Assembly (NCBI GenBank): GCA_009787675.1
Contig: WQSU01000003.1
Span: 1-29,661 of the forward strand
Origin: Lentimicrobiaceae bacterium
GTDB lineage: Bacteria > Bacteroidota > Bacteroidia > Bacteroidales > WCHB1-69
DNA: 29,661 bases
Direction: 5' to 3'
Within the stretch, counting starts at the first letter, position 1. Each line of letters opens with the position of its first letter. The translations under genes were made by a program, and so were the position numbers. Below, one piece after another: positions 16,717 to 24,952 of the stretch. Below the pieces are notes generated by a model. It was not told the origin of the DNA and did not search any database. It was given only the letters and a program-made list of their open reading frames with translations.

Positions 16717-17039
16717 TGTAAGTTGTTTTTAATTTCTAATAAGAACTCTTTTACAGAATTTAATCTTTGTATGACGTCAGCTTGCGTAACAGTTTTACCG
16801 AAGTTGCTGCGAATTTCCTCTTTAGCGCCTTGTAATGTAAATCCTTTTTCCTTTGTAAGATACAATATGGTACGAATGATTTCCAGATCTTTTTGTGTAA
16901 AAAATCTTGTTCCTTTTTTATTTTTAAAAGGCTTTAAAAGTTCAAATTCATTTTCCCAGGAACGCAAAAGCGAAGTTTTAACCCCAAATATTTCAGCGGT
17001 TTCACTGATGCTATAATATTGTTTTTCAAATCCGTCCAT
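16713..17039 (-). CDS. MerR family transcriptional regulator
   Basis: 108 residues from the ATG at 17039 (the longer frame adds 15 residues before the helix-turn-helix). The winged helix begins YYSISETAEIFGVKTSLLRSWENEF, then the wing with KGTRFFTQKDLEII and the second helix pair YLTKEKGFTLQGAKEEI; a short Gln/Asn/Leu coiled coil ends it. There is no effector domain beyond the dimerisation helix, as in the small MerR-like proteins common in Bacteroidota. It is the first gene of the seven-gene run and overlaps the aminotransferase by 4 bp. Confidence 0.92.
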   Translation of the reverse strand: MDGFEKQYYSISETAEIFGVKTSLLRSWENEFELLKPFKNKKGTRFFTQKDLEIIRTILYLTKEKGFTLQGAKEEIRSNFGKTVTQADVIQRLNSVKEFLLEIKNNLQ

Positions 17040-17129
17040 TAGATGTATTAATGAAAACAGGCGCTTCCGAAAAAGCAATTGCAAATATCTACTTTTTCTT
17101 GAATAACTGTATTAATTTTTCAGTTTCAT

Positions 17130-18839
17130 CTACCAGCCGCCACCGCCGCCACCACCACCACCGCCGCCGGAAAACCCACCGCCACTACTTCCTGAAGAAG
17201 CCGAACCGAATGAGCTACCCACAGACGAAGTAAAAGAATAACTGTTGGTGGCTGAAAATAATACCGGTGAAAATGGCGTACTCCCCACATACCAATCAGG
17301 GTTATAGTTAAATTGTTTCAATATTTTCGTGAATTTTTCTCCCCATTGATTTTCTACACCCAAGGCAATGGCGTAGGGCAACAGCCTTTCAAACAATTCC
17401 GGTGTTCTTTCCGGTGGGGTTATACTGTTAAGAAATTGTTCTTCAGCGGTTTTTAGGTACATTTTAAACCCTTCCAATTCGGAAGCGGTTTGAATTCCCA
17501 GCGCAGTAGGCAATTTTATCAAATAAACATATATTCCATATAAAATTAAGATTACCGGAATGAATACGGCGGTTACCCAATTTTGTTTATATCCTATTAT
17601 TTCAAGATTAACATATTCTGTAACAATAAAATAAGAAAAAATTAGAACTAACATCAATGCTGCCCCCCATGCAACATGTTTTAGGTTTTGTATCAAATAG
17701 TGTTTTAAATTCCAATTGGTTTCCAGCGACTTGATCATGTTTTCTCTTGCTTTTGAAAACTGTTTGTAATTAGAATCTGACATTTTTATACTACTGCTCG
17801 AACTAAAAAGTGTGTCATAAATCTCTTTTTCTTCTAGGCTCAAATTCTCTTTCCGCTCAATGGCTTCCAAAGTAAACGTTAATTTATTATTTGAAATACG
17901 AATTGCCTTTTTTACAGCCATTTGCACTAAAGCCGCAGTAAATGCTTTTTCGTCGTATCTCAGTTTGTATAAATAACTTGTGGCTGCCGGCGAGCGGTCG
18001 TGGGGTGGCTTAAAGGTTGGAATTGCTATTGGTTTTTCAGGATCCTTGCCTACTTTTAACCAAGTGAAAAAGAAAAAAATCCCAAAAATTAACAAACATA
18101 ATATAGCTGCAAAAAAGTTTATATTTTTTGCCCAAAAAATCTCGGATTCTGTGGGTCGTTTTACAATATCGCGAGGAAAGGAAACCGCAACGGTAAGTCC
18201 TTCGCCGTAAATCAACTGATCTTCTGTTTCAAAAAACACGCTATTTCCTGTGGTTTCTGCTGAGCAGTTCATTGCGGTAGAGCCATAAGCACCGGTGTAA
18301 CACGCTGTATTTATGCTTTCCACATTTTTTGGAAGCGTTATGGAGGCGGAGGCTTTTTCGATGTAAAACTTCCAGTCATTGCCGGTTACATTCCAGTATA
18401 ATTCATCGAAAGTGTCAAAAAAACCAACTTGTCCCCTGCTTTCATACGTGATGACATATTCATAAATACCCGGCTCCAAAAAAACCTTCGACTTGCCGAT
18501 GTAAACCTCTTTATATTTTCCGTTGCGTTCAATTCTGTAGTTTTCCCGCACGCCATTACAGGAGACGGAGACAATTTTCAGACTTACCTTCAGTTGTTTT
18601 CCGTACTTGTTTGTGCGATATACCGGAAGGCTGCGTACGATGCCCCGTTTTATCTCATTACCTGCAGCATACACCGTAATAGTTTCCGATACACTAATTT
18701 TTCCGGTGGTATCTATAAGAATATCGGAATGAAAGTTAATAATTCTTTCCGTCCTGTTTAAAGGTGTAGCATGCTCGTTGTGCTGCCCAAAAGCAAAGGT
18801 GCACTGGAATAATAATAGGAAGAAGAGGAATTTTTTCAT
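17130..18839 (-). CDS. DUF2207 family membrane protein with Gly-rich tail
   Basis: 569 residues from ATG 18839 (an upstream ATG lies 33 bp before and would spoil the signal peptide). Residues 1-18 are a signal peptide (KKFLFFLLLFQCTFAFG). The extracytoplasmic DUF2207 domain follows (INFHSDILIDTTGKISVSET, GIVRSLPVYR, YEYVITYESRGQVGFFD, ELYWNVTGNDW). A membrane helix lies near 240-262 (AAILCLLIFGIFFFFTW), two more near 405-455, and the C-terminus ends in a run of about eleven glycines and Trp. The family typically sits beside lemA. Here lemA is 3.7 kb upstream on the same strand, separated by four nuclease/methylase-type genes. Confidence 0.9.
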   Translation of the reverse strand: MKKFLFFLLLFQCTFAFGQHNEHATPLNRTERIINFHSDILIDTTGKISVSETITVYAAGNEIKRGIVRSLPVYRTNKYGKQLKVSLKIVSVSCNGVRENYRIERNGKYKEVYIGKSKVFLEPGIYEYVITYESRGQVGFFDTFDELYWNVTGNDWKFYIEKASASITLPKNVESINTACYTGAYGSTAMNCSAETTGNSVFFETEDQLIYGEGLTVAVSFPRDIVKRPTESEIFWAKNINFFAAILCLLIFGIFFFFTWLKVGKDPEKPIAIPTFKPPHDRSPAATSYLYKLRYDEKAFTAALVQMAVKKAIRISNNKLTFTLEAIERKENLSLEEKEIYDTLFSSSSSIKMSDSNYKQFSKARENMIKSLETNWNLKHYLIQNLKHVAWGAALMLVLIFSYFIVTEYVNLEIIGYKQNWVTAVFIPVILILYGIYVYLIKLPTALGIQTASELEGFKMYLKTAEEQFLNSITPPERTPELFERLLPYAIALGVENQWGEKFTKILKQFNYNPDWYVGSTPFSPVLFSATNSYSFTSSVGSSFGSASSGSSGGGFSGGGGGGGGGGGW

Positions 18840-18849
18840 GAGAAAAATA

Positions 18850-19689
18850 TTAAAATAATTGCAGTTGTTCATTATTAACTTGAATATTTCTTGAAATATA
18901 ATTTGAAATAAACAATTCTTTGCCTGTTTGATTTGAATTTTCAGTAATATTTCGCATTCCGTAAGTTAAATTCCAAGGGATAATGTTGGCAAAAGAGAAA
19001 AGTTCGCGAATATACTCACTGTCGTCATAAGTGATGAGCCATTTGTGCTTACAAGCTTTCATATTTTCCGCAAACCGTTTGTGGTCGAACGATTTGTGAA
19101 GATTTCCATTTTTCCCATACAAAGCAGATTTTGTGGCAGAATAATAGGGAGGGTCAAGAAAAATAAACACGTTTTCACCCTCTTTTTTAACCAATTCTTC
19201 ATAATCATAATTAGTTATGGTTGAGCCGTTGATTACTTTTGCCAAATCGTTTAAACGTTTTATGCTACTTTCGGTAAAACGCCCTGTGAATGCGCCCTCG
19301 CTATAGCCGCCGCTTAAAGTTGTGCCGGAAAAAGTAACGCGATTAAAGATAAAAAAGGCAGCCGCTTTCTCTAAATCATTAAAACTGTTTAAATTACTAT
19401 TCAAAAATTGAAACAACTCTTTCCCAACCGGATATGCTGTCCGCCACTCATTCACTTTAACTATCAGAGCATTAACGTCTTTTTGTGCCATACTCCAAAA
19501 CTTGTATAATTCTGCATACAAATCGTTTACCCAATATTTTTTATTAGGAAAACGCTGTTTTACATATACAAACACCGAACCGCCGCCCAAAAAAGGCTCT
19601 CTAAACTCGTCGAAATCAGGCATCAACTTAGCAATGGTTTCAACGGCGCGACTTTTGCCGCCAGGGTAGCGGAGGGGGGATTTGATCAT
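18850..19689 (-). CDS. Dam-class (D12) adenine-specific DNA methyltransferase
   Basis: 279 residues. SPLRYPGGKSRAV (residues 4-16) and REPFLGGGSVFV (30-41) form the AdoMet-binding N-terminus; NDLYAELYKFW is motif X-II of the D12 class; FNRVTFSGTTLSGGYSE lies in the target-recognition region; IFLDPPYY (DPPY at 179-182) is the catalytic motif for N6-adenine methylation. The target may be GATC, as for Dam and DpnM, but the class also has other specificities, and GATC is frequent in this window. It starts 33 bp after the four-helix gene and ends 10 bp before the DUF2207 gene. A nuclease-like gene lies three genes upstream, so it may be the methylase half of a restriction-modification unit. Confidence 0.93.
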   Translation of the reverse strand: MIKSPLRYPGGKSRAVETIAKLMPDFDEFREPFLGGGSVFVYVKQRFPNKKYWVNDLYAELYKFWSMAQKDVNALIVKVNEWRTAYPVGKELFQFLNSNLNSFNDLEKAAAFFIFNRVTFSGTTLSGGYSEGAFTGRFTESSIKRLNDLAKVINGSTITNYDYEELVKKEGENVFIFLDPPYYSATKSALYGKNGNLHKSFDHKRFAENMKACKHKWLITYDDSEYIRELFSFANIIPWNLTYGMRNITENSNQTGKELFISNYISRNIQVNNEQLQLF

Positions 19690-19691
19690 GT

Positions 19692-19733
19692 TAATTACGA
19701 ATTAAAAATTACGAATTAAAAATTACGAATTAC
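19692..19733 (-). repeat. Six tandem heptamers across the stop codon of the four-helix gene
   Basis: On the minus strand the units are GTAATTC, GTAATTT, TTAATTC, GTAATTT, TTAATTC and GTAATTA (six without gaps). The first units encode the last residues and TAA stop of the four-helix protein; the rest fills the gap to the methylase start. An array of the same units in the opposite orientation lies at 21326-21353. Confidence 0.9.
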
Positions 19734-20082
19734 TATTCTTCATGGTGATTTGTATTTTGCCAAGTATTTTACATATTTCTTCGGAATCTTTGATTAAAGT
19801 GTCGGCTTGCTCCTGATTCAGATAATCAGTTGCCAAAAGTAATTTTAGCCAATAAACAGTTTCTCTTGCTTCTTTGTAAGCAATCGTTACTTTCATTAAG
19901 AAGTCTCTCTCAGATTGTCCACCTATAGATTCTTCAATGTTTGCGCCAATAGAAGTTCCACTACGTAAGATTTGTTTTGAAAGTACAAACTCCTTCTTTT
20001 CTTCGCACAAAAACTTATATAGCTTTACAATACGTACTGCAAAAGCAAAGGATTTTTCTTGTATGATGTTATCTCGTTTCAT
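19723..20082 (-). CDS. Four-helix bundle protein (23S rRNA intervening-sequence family)
   Basis: 119 residues, all helical by pattern. SFAFAVRIVKLYKFLCEEKKEFVLSKQILRSGTSIGANIEES is the family signature (LSKQLLRSGTSIGAN-type turn), followed by SERDFLMKVTIAYKEARETVYWLKLL. Members are found inside 23S rRNA insertions of spirochaetes and others, as the Avd helper of diversity-generating retroelements, and as free-standing genes with unknown role. No rRNA or reverse transcriptase is visible here. Its start overlaps the preceding nuclease-like gene by 14 bp and its stop codon lies in a heptamer array. Confidence 0.9.
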   Translation of the reverse strand: MKRDNIIQEKSFAFAVRIVKLYKFLCEEKKEFVLSKQILRSGTSIGANIEESIGGQSERDFLMKVTIAYKEARETVYWLKLLLATDYLNQEQADTLIKDSEEICKILGKIQITMKNSNS

Positions 20083-21322
20083 AACTTAATATCTCTGATA
20101 TATATTTCTGTATTTCACAGACAATTTTATTAATCATTTTTGCTCTATAGCTGTTGTTTATAAGATTATAAGTACCCCATTCAAAAAAATTTTGAAAATA
20201 AATACACTCTCCATCTTTGTAATTATCCTCAAAATCAAACCATTTACTGTACTCTTCATTACTCTCATTAAACGTAGTTTTACTCTTCTTAAATATTCTT
20301 TCAATTCTTGTATGATATTCTTGTGATACATCTTGCTTCCTCACGCCCCAAAATAAACAATATTCCGATTGTGCCGTCCCATTCCATACATAAGCAATAA
20401 AATTGTCGGATATTCTAAAATATAATCCAAAATCAAAATAATTATAATATCCCTTTTTATAGGTATCATTATGTGTAATGTATGTAATATTTTTCTCTGT
20501 TGGTTTTTCAATGATTACATATCCCAATTTATTCAATGCATCAGCAAGTTCATTCCAAAAATCATAAATAGTATGCCATTTGATATGTATAAAATTTTCT
20601 ATAAGTAGTTTGGCACTTTTCATATTTTCATCTGAACTTGCAATTAAATCTCTTATTTCAAGACGTTCTTTAATATCTATATTATTAGTCATTCGTTTTA
20701 TTAAGTTTATGTATTGTAATATGCTTTCTCTTAAAAATGGTTGATCTGAGCACTCTTTTATACAAAGATTTAACCAATCATGTATTTCATGTTCGTAATC
20801 AATGATTTTTCCATTTATATTTTCCAAAACTTCATATTTTCCTAAACTTTTGGGTGATGGCTCGAGTCCGTCAAGTGTTAAATAAAATACAAAAATATTT
20901 TCCTTTAAAAAACCTTCAGAATGTATCAAATCAAAATAACCCTCTAATTGTCCTCTATCTTCGTGATTGCTATCACCTGCAAATATTTTATTTTCAATAA
21001 TAATTGCTTTCTTGTCATTTTTTATTAGAATATCTATGTTAGAATACTCACTTTTATTCCATTCTGTAGGATAAACAATAATTGAATTTGTTTCAAAATC
21101 TGTTATGCCAATAATTTTCAAAAAATATTGCAGGAAAATTTCTTTTTTATGGGTGCTATTAGGCGATAATAATACGGAAATAAAACGTGAATGTAAACAT
21201 CTTTCTTCATTCTCTTTATGCAAAACTGTAAAGATATTAAACTGTTCTCTACTTTCTTCCAAAGTTCGATACTTATATTCAATAATTGACATTTTTGATA
21301 AAAAGCTCTTTAACTGTTCCAT
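20069..21322 (-). CDS. PD-(D/E)XK nuclease superfamily protein (PDDEXK_4-like)
   Basis: 417 residues. The N-terminal 130 residues match the PDDEXK_4 pattern: EERCLHSRFISVLLSP (Glu40, His44), YSNIDILI (Asp97), AIIIENKI (Glu110-Asn-Lys112) and GQLEGYF (Gln125), which together give a D-X12-ExK nuclease core. The C-terminal 200 residues are unique, rich in aromatic residues (FGLYFRISDNFIAYVWNG, GECIYFQNFFEWG), and may recognise a target. This type of protein is often found in defence islands, but the biochemical role of most is unknown. AT-rich. It overlaps the four-helix gene by 14 bp and begins immediately next to a heptamer array. Confidence 0.8.
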   Translation of the reverse strand: MEQLKSFLSKMSIIEYKYRTLEESREQFNIFTVLHKENEERCLHSRFISVLLSPNSTHKKEIFLQYFLKIIGITDFETNSIIVYPTEWNKSEYSNIDILIKNDKKAIIIENKIFAGDSNHEDRGQLEGYFDLIHSEGFLKENIFVFYLTLDGLEPSPKSLGKYEVLENINGKIIDYEHEIHDWLNLCIKECSDQPFLRESILQYINLIKRMTNNIDIKERLEIRDLIASSDENMKSAKLLIENFIHIKWHTIYDFWNELADALNKLGYVIIEKPTEKNITYITHNDTYKKGYYNYFDFGLYFRISDNFIAYVWNGTAQSEYCLFWGVRKQDVSQEYHTRIERIFKKSKTTFNESNEEYSKWFDFEDNYKDGECIYFQNFFEWGTYNLINNSYRAKMINKIVCEIQKYISEILSYETR

Positions 21323-21325
21323 TTC

Positions 21326-21353
21326 GTAATTCGTAATTTTTAATTCGTAATTC
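21326..21353 (+). repeat. Four tandem heptamers between two nuclease-like genes
   Basis: On the plus strand: GTAATTC, GTAATTT, TTAATTC, GTAATTC. The array lies 4 bp upstream of the start of the PDDEXK_4-like gene and covers the last residues (ITN) and stop of the upstream gene. It is inverted relative to the array at 19692-19733. Confidence 0.9.
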
Positions 21354-22434
21354 TCACCTCCAACCCATTCTCCCCCGCCTCATCCAACAAAGCATCCAAA
21401 AACCAAATCTGTTCCTGCGAAAAATTGTTAATTAACAACAAATCGCCTCTAACACCAATATCCATTTCCGATGTAATTTCTCTGTGAATTTTCTCCGAAG
21501 TCAATTGCAACACCGCCTTGCTTTTCATCGGTTTTCCGTCCACTTCAACTTCGCAAAGGTTTGAGTATAAAATCATTTTCAATAAACCGTCTTTTATGTC
21601 GCCTTTGCTTGGCAGAATGCTTTGTTTGGAGTGCTTGCTTTCAATCAAATATACAGTGTCCTTATCTACAAACACTTCATCAACCGTGAAGAAATATTGC
21701 CCGCCTAAGTAGTTTGTAATGGTAATCTTCGCTTTTGTTTGAGTGGCTAAATTTTCTTTGGGTTGGGTGGTTTGCATTTCCCGAGATTGGGCATTTTTTG
21801 CTTTTTCACGCGAAAATTCCATAAAATGGGAAACATCTTTGCCTATTTTCTTTTTAAAGTTCTCAATTCCAGTTGGGTTGTGCAATTTTACACCGGTTTG
21901 TTTTTCAATTTTTGTAAAGCATTGCTTCGCCTTGTCAACAATAATGTGCAGATTATTTTTCAACTCATTCAAATTCCAATGTAATGCTGAACTGTGGTAT
22001 TGTTCAATTTCTTTGATTTTTGAAATAATATACTTATTATCAAATTGAAAATCTGTTATTTTATTTTCGTAGTCAAGGTTTTTTGTTGCTTTGTTGTAAT
22101 AAGCAAAAATCACAAAAACATCCAGCAAAGACATTAAAGAAACGGTGTCCCATTGCAAGAAATCTCTGTCGCCGTCAAATCCTTCATCTTTAATAATTGG
22201 AATTACAGTTATTTTTTTGGAGATATTTAACGTATTGTAAACTCGTTCGTAAGGGTAAGAGCGTGTTCTTTTGGGAGATACCCATTTAGAAACAGCAAAC
22301 GATGTTTTACCATCTTGTAAAAGACAATATGACGGAATTTTATTGATATTGAATCTATTAATTTCTACGATTTGTAAATCTTCTGAAAGAAGTATCTTAT
22401 ATTTTATTCCTGTTATTTGCCCTTTAATATCCAT
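21340..22434 (-). CDS. Candidate restriction-type endonuclease, unrecognised family
   Basis: 364 residues; I cannot name the family. The C-terminal third has DEVFVDKDTVYLIESKHSKQ, in which acidic residues (Asp252, Asp257) precede Glu265-Ser-Lys267, resembling a PD-(D/E)XK catalytic strand pair, followed by GLLKMILYSNL (helix after the core) and VLQLTSEKI. The N-terminal region has a basic patch (KWVSPKRTRSYPYERVYNTL) and DGDRDFLQWDTVSLMSLLDVFVIFAYY; the middle is a Gln/Lys-rich linker (about residues 215-240). A methylase of the Dam class is encoded three genes downstream, so a type II restriction enzyme is a reasonable hypothesis but unproven. It has its own promoter-like element in the 87-bp gap after lemA. 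Confidence 0.6.
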   Translation of the reverse strand: MDIKGQITGIKYKILLSEDLQIVEINRFNINKIPSYCLLQDGKTSFAVSKWVSPKRTRSYPYERVYNTLNISKKITVIPIIKDEGFDGDRDFLQWDTVSLMSLLDVFVIFAYYNKATKNLDYENKITDFQFDNKYIISKIKEIEQYHSSALHWNLNELKNNLHIIVDKAKQCFTKIEKQTGVKLHNPTGIENFKKKIGKDVSHFMEFSREKAKNAQSREMQTTQPKENLATQTKAKITITNYLGGQYFFTVDEVFVDKDTVYLIESKHSKQSILPSKGDIKDGLLKMILYSNLCEVEVDGKPMKSKAVLQLTSEKIHREITSEMDIGVRGDLLLINNFSQEQIWFLDALLDEAGENGLEVRITN

Positions 22435-22493
22435 ATTTTAAGCGTTGTTTGTCAATTAGTTATAAGATTTTTTTGTAGAATTTGTAATAGTAG

Positions 22494-22501
22494 CAAAAAT
22501 A
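22494..22501 (-). promoter_or_regulatory. -7 promoter element of the nuclease/methylase cassette
   Basis: On the minus strand TATTTTTG, an exact TAnnTTTG match, lies 60 bp before the ATG at 22434, in the lemA-cassette gap. No TTTG is seen at the expected -33 spacing. Confidence 0.45.
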
Positions 22502-22521
22502 ATTTTTTTTAGCAAAGTTTA

Positions 22522-23070
22522 TTAAGAGAGTTCCGGCGCTTCCTTCTCTCCGGCAGCAGCCGCAAAAAAGATTCCCTTTTTAAAACGGAACAGCCACGCC
22601 ATCATATTGGAAGGAAATTTTTCCACATAAATGTTATGAATCCGTACCGTTCCATTATAATACCGACGCGATGCCTCTAAATCATGCTCTATATCAGCCA
22701 ATTGTTGTTGTAATTGCAAAAAATGAGCATTGGCTTTCAATTCAGGATAATTCTCCACAACCACCCATAAATTACCCAATTCTTTTGCCAAACGATTTTC
22801 TGAAACTACCTGATTTTCAGTATTATTTGCCTGCATGGCATCAGACCGGTAGCGCGTAATAGCCTCAAATGTATTTTTTTCATGTAAGGCATAACTTTTT
22901 ACGACTTCAACTATGTTTGGCACCAAATCGTGTCGTTTTTTGAGAAAAACATCAATACCGCTCCATGCTTCCCACATCAAATTTCTGTATTTCACAAGTT
23001 TATTAAAAATTAAAATAGTGACAATAATAAGAATTGCCAAAATACCTGTCATGATTCCTATTTCAAACAT
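22522..23070 (-). CDS. lemA: LemA family protein
   Basis: 182 residues, the normal size. One N-terminal membrane helix (ILAILIIVTILIFNKLV, residues about 9-26) is followed by the LemA coiled-coil core: YRNLMWEAWSGIDVFLKKRHDLVPNIVE, SYALHEKNTFEAI, ENYPELKANAHFLQLQQQL, IEHDLEASRRYYNGTVRIHN and FPSNMMA. LemA proteins sit in the inner membrane and are often encoded with DUF2207 or TPM-domain proteins; their biochemical role is poorly defined. Here the DUF2207 partner is displaced downstream. Confidence 0.95.
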   Translation of the reverse strand: MFEIGIMTGILAILIIVTILIFNKLVKYRNLMWEAWSGIDVFLKKRHDLVPNIVEVVKSYALHEKNTFEAITRYRSDAMQANNTENQVVSENRLAKELGNLWVVVENYPELKANAHFLQLQQQLADIEHDLEASRRYYNGTVRIHNIYVEKFPSNMMAWLFRFKKGIFFAAAAGEKEAPELS

Positions 23071-23105
23071 AAAATAAAGGGTAAAAGGGTAATTATTTTT
23101 GGGTG

Positions 23106-23113
23106 CGAAATTA
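23106..23113 (-). promoter_or_regulatory. Candidate -7 element for lemA
   Basis: On the minus strand TAATTTCG (one mismatch to TAnnTTTG) lies 35 bp before the lemA ATG. No clear -33 element. Confidence 0.35.
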
Positions 23114-23207
23114 AAAAAAATAAAGAAAAATCACCTACCCTTCCGAACCTTCACTTTTTATACTGCACATATTAATAAAAAAAATTTTAAGTGTAGAATT
23201 ATTACCA

Positions 23208-23927
23208 TCAAATGGAACTCAATCTATTTAAATACCTTCCAATCGTCTCTTCCAACCCCAAATACAATGCATCACAAACCAACGCATGCCCAATGGAAAC
23301 CTCTAATAGTTGCGGAATGTTTTTAGCAAAGAAGCTGAGATTATGCAAGTTGAGGTCGTGTCCGGCATTAATGCCAAGTCCGTTTTTTACAGCTTCCTCT
23401 GCAGCATGGCAATAATCTTCTATGGCAGTTTTAGGATCGGTGAAGTAGTTTACGGCGTAACTTTCTGTATATAACTCAATTCTGTCGGTTCCGCACAGTT
23501 TGGCGTTGCGCACCATAACGGTGTTGGGGTTTACAAAAATGGAGGTTCTAATGCCTTCTTTTTTAAAGTTTTGACAGATGTTGAAAAGCAATTCTTGGTG
23601 TTTGATGGTGTCCCAGCCATTGTTTGAGGTGATCGCATCGGGAGCGTCGGGTACTAAGGTTACTTGGTGAGGTTTCACTTCTAAAACCAAGTCAATGAAA
23701 TCTTTAGATGGGTAGCCTTCAATGTTAAACTCGGTGGTAACAATTTTTTTCAGGTAACGCACGTCTTCGTAGCGGATGTGGCGTCCATCGGGGCGCGGGT
23801 GCACGGTAATGCCCTGTGCACCAAATTTTTCACAATCTTTAGCTACCTGAATGAGGTCGGGTAGATTTCCTCCGCGAGCGTTGCGGAGCGTAGCAATTTT
23901 GTTGATGTTTACACTTAGTTTTGTCAT
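23208..23927 (-). CDS. pdxJ: Pyridoxine 5'-phosphate synthase
   Basis: 239 residues, full length. PdxJ condenses 3-amino-1-hydroxyacetone 1-phosphate with 1-deoxyxylulose 5-phosphate to give pyridoxine 5'-phosphate, the last step of the DXP-dependent vitamin B6 route. Motifs: LSVNINKIATLRNARGG at the start, GAQGITVHPRPDGRHIR, VTLVPD, and GLGINAGHDLNLHNL near the C-terminus; these provide the conserved His, Glu and Arg of the TIM-barrel active site. It has a 35-bp gap from the YihY gene upstream and shares its orientation. Confidence 0.97.
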   Translation of the reverse strand: MTKLSVNINKIATLRNARGGNLPDLIQVAKDCEKFGAQGITVHPRPDGRHIRYEDVRYLKKIVTTEFNIEGYPSKDFIDLVLEVKPHQVTLVPDAPDAITSNNGWDTIKHQELLFNICQNFKKEGIRTSIFVNPNTVMVRNAKLCGTDRIELYTESYAVNYFTDPKTAIEDYCHAAEEAVKNGLGINAGHDLNLHNLSFFAKNIPQLLEVSIGHALVCDALYLGLEETIGRYLNRLSSI

Positions 23928-23962
23928 GCAGATAATATAAAATGATTAATGATTTTCACACG

Positions 23963-24952
23963 TTATTCTCTTGCTGAACTCTTGATAATCAGCTTGTCGT
24001 GTTCGTTTTTCCGTTTTGCCTGCGCAATGGAGATGCTCACGTTGAGGTCGAACCCAATGAGTATTGCCATGCAACTCCAATATAACCACAACATAATGAG
24101 AAGCAATGCGCCGATTGATCCATACACTAAGTTATAGGTTGAGAAGTTGGAGAAATAGAAATTTAATACATATAATAATAGGATTAACAGAATGGTGGAA
24201 AACAGCGCCCCCGTTGAAAAAAACTTGAAATATTTTTTGTTATAGGGTGCAAAGTAAAAGAGCGCCGCCAAAAACATATAAAGTAAAATAAAGAGCATAA
24301 ACCACTTCGTAACCACAATGGCATATTGATAGAAATGCGTGGAATCGAAGAAGTTAACCGTTAAATAGTTTACTAATAAAGAAGCTCCGATAAAAATGGC
24401 GCAGGCTATAATAATCACAGCCAAGAACACCACTACCATGGTAAAGCTAATGGGAAGCTGCCGAATTACCCGACGCTGTTCAATGTCGAAATAGCTTATG
24501 TTTAAGGTTGTTACAATAGAATTAACACTTAAAAAAGTCAAATATATTCCCAATGTAAGAGAAAGGTAGAGGATGGCTCCGCTTTGACGTTGAATTAAAC
24601 CGCTCACAATTTTAGAGACAGCGGGCCATAAATATTCTGGGACCCCCATTTGAATAAAATCCAACAGGTTGGCTTGAAGTTGCGGACTTAAAAACGACAA
24701 CAGGGCAATCACCGCCATAAACAAGGGGATGAGCGCCGTGAAGATGTAGTAGGTCATTGCCGCCGCCCGTTGAAAAAAGATGCCTTGCACCAGCGATTCC
24801 ACAAAGAATTTCATGACATCCCAAAAGGGAATTTTTTGGAAGCCCGGCAGTACCAACCGTTTCATAAACACAATAGTTTTATGAACGACAGGACGATGGG
24901 TGAAGGCTACCAGCCGTCTTCGAGACTTGAAAGACATTTGCGGTTGTGGCAT
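23963..24952 (-). CDS. YihY/virulence factor BrkB family membrane protein
   Basis: 329 residues. After a basic N-terminus it has six membrane helices typical of the family, with QRAAAMTYYIFTALIPLFMAVIALL as the signature first helix region, the SGLIQRQSGAILYLSLTLGIYL helix, and SFTMVVVFLAVIIIACAIFI. The C-terminal helix pair ends LWLYWSCMAILIGFDLN. These proteins were once misassigned as RNase BN; their true role (possibly a transporter) is not settled. Its ATG shares one base with the nadC stop (TAATG), so it is translationally coupled. Confidence 0.93.
   Translation of the reverse strand: MPQPQMSFKSRRRLVAFTHRPVVHKTIVFMKRLVLPGFQKIPFWDVMKFFVESLVQGIFFQRAAAMTYYIFTALIPLFMAVIALLSFLSPQLQANLLDFIQMGVPEYLWPAVSKIVSGLIQRQSGAILYLSLTLGIYLTFLSVNSIVTTLNISYFDIEQRRVIRQLPISFTMVVVFLAVIIIACAIFIGASLLVNYLTVNFFDSTHFYQYAIVVTKWFMLFILLYMFLAALFYFAPYNKKYFKFFSTGALFSTILLILLLYVLNFYFSNFSTYNLVYGSIGALLLIMLWLYWSCMAILIGFDLNVSISIAQAKRKNEHDKLIIKSSARE

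Noticed and set aside
17130..17190. Gly-codon low-complexity run at the end of the DUF2207 gene, looking like a microsatellite
   Set aside because: It is in frame, ends in Trp, and Gly-rich tails are usual for this family; no exact tandem unit is kept.
18850..19689. Methylase as a GATC-specific solitary Dam
   Set aside because: The sequence cannot fix its specificity; GATC occurs often here, and the neighbouring nuclease-like genes argue against a purely solitary role.
23071..23098. Two AAGGGTAA units upstream of lemA as a further octamer array
   Set aside because: Only two imperfect units; not enough to separate from chance in AT-rich DNA.
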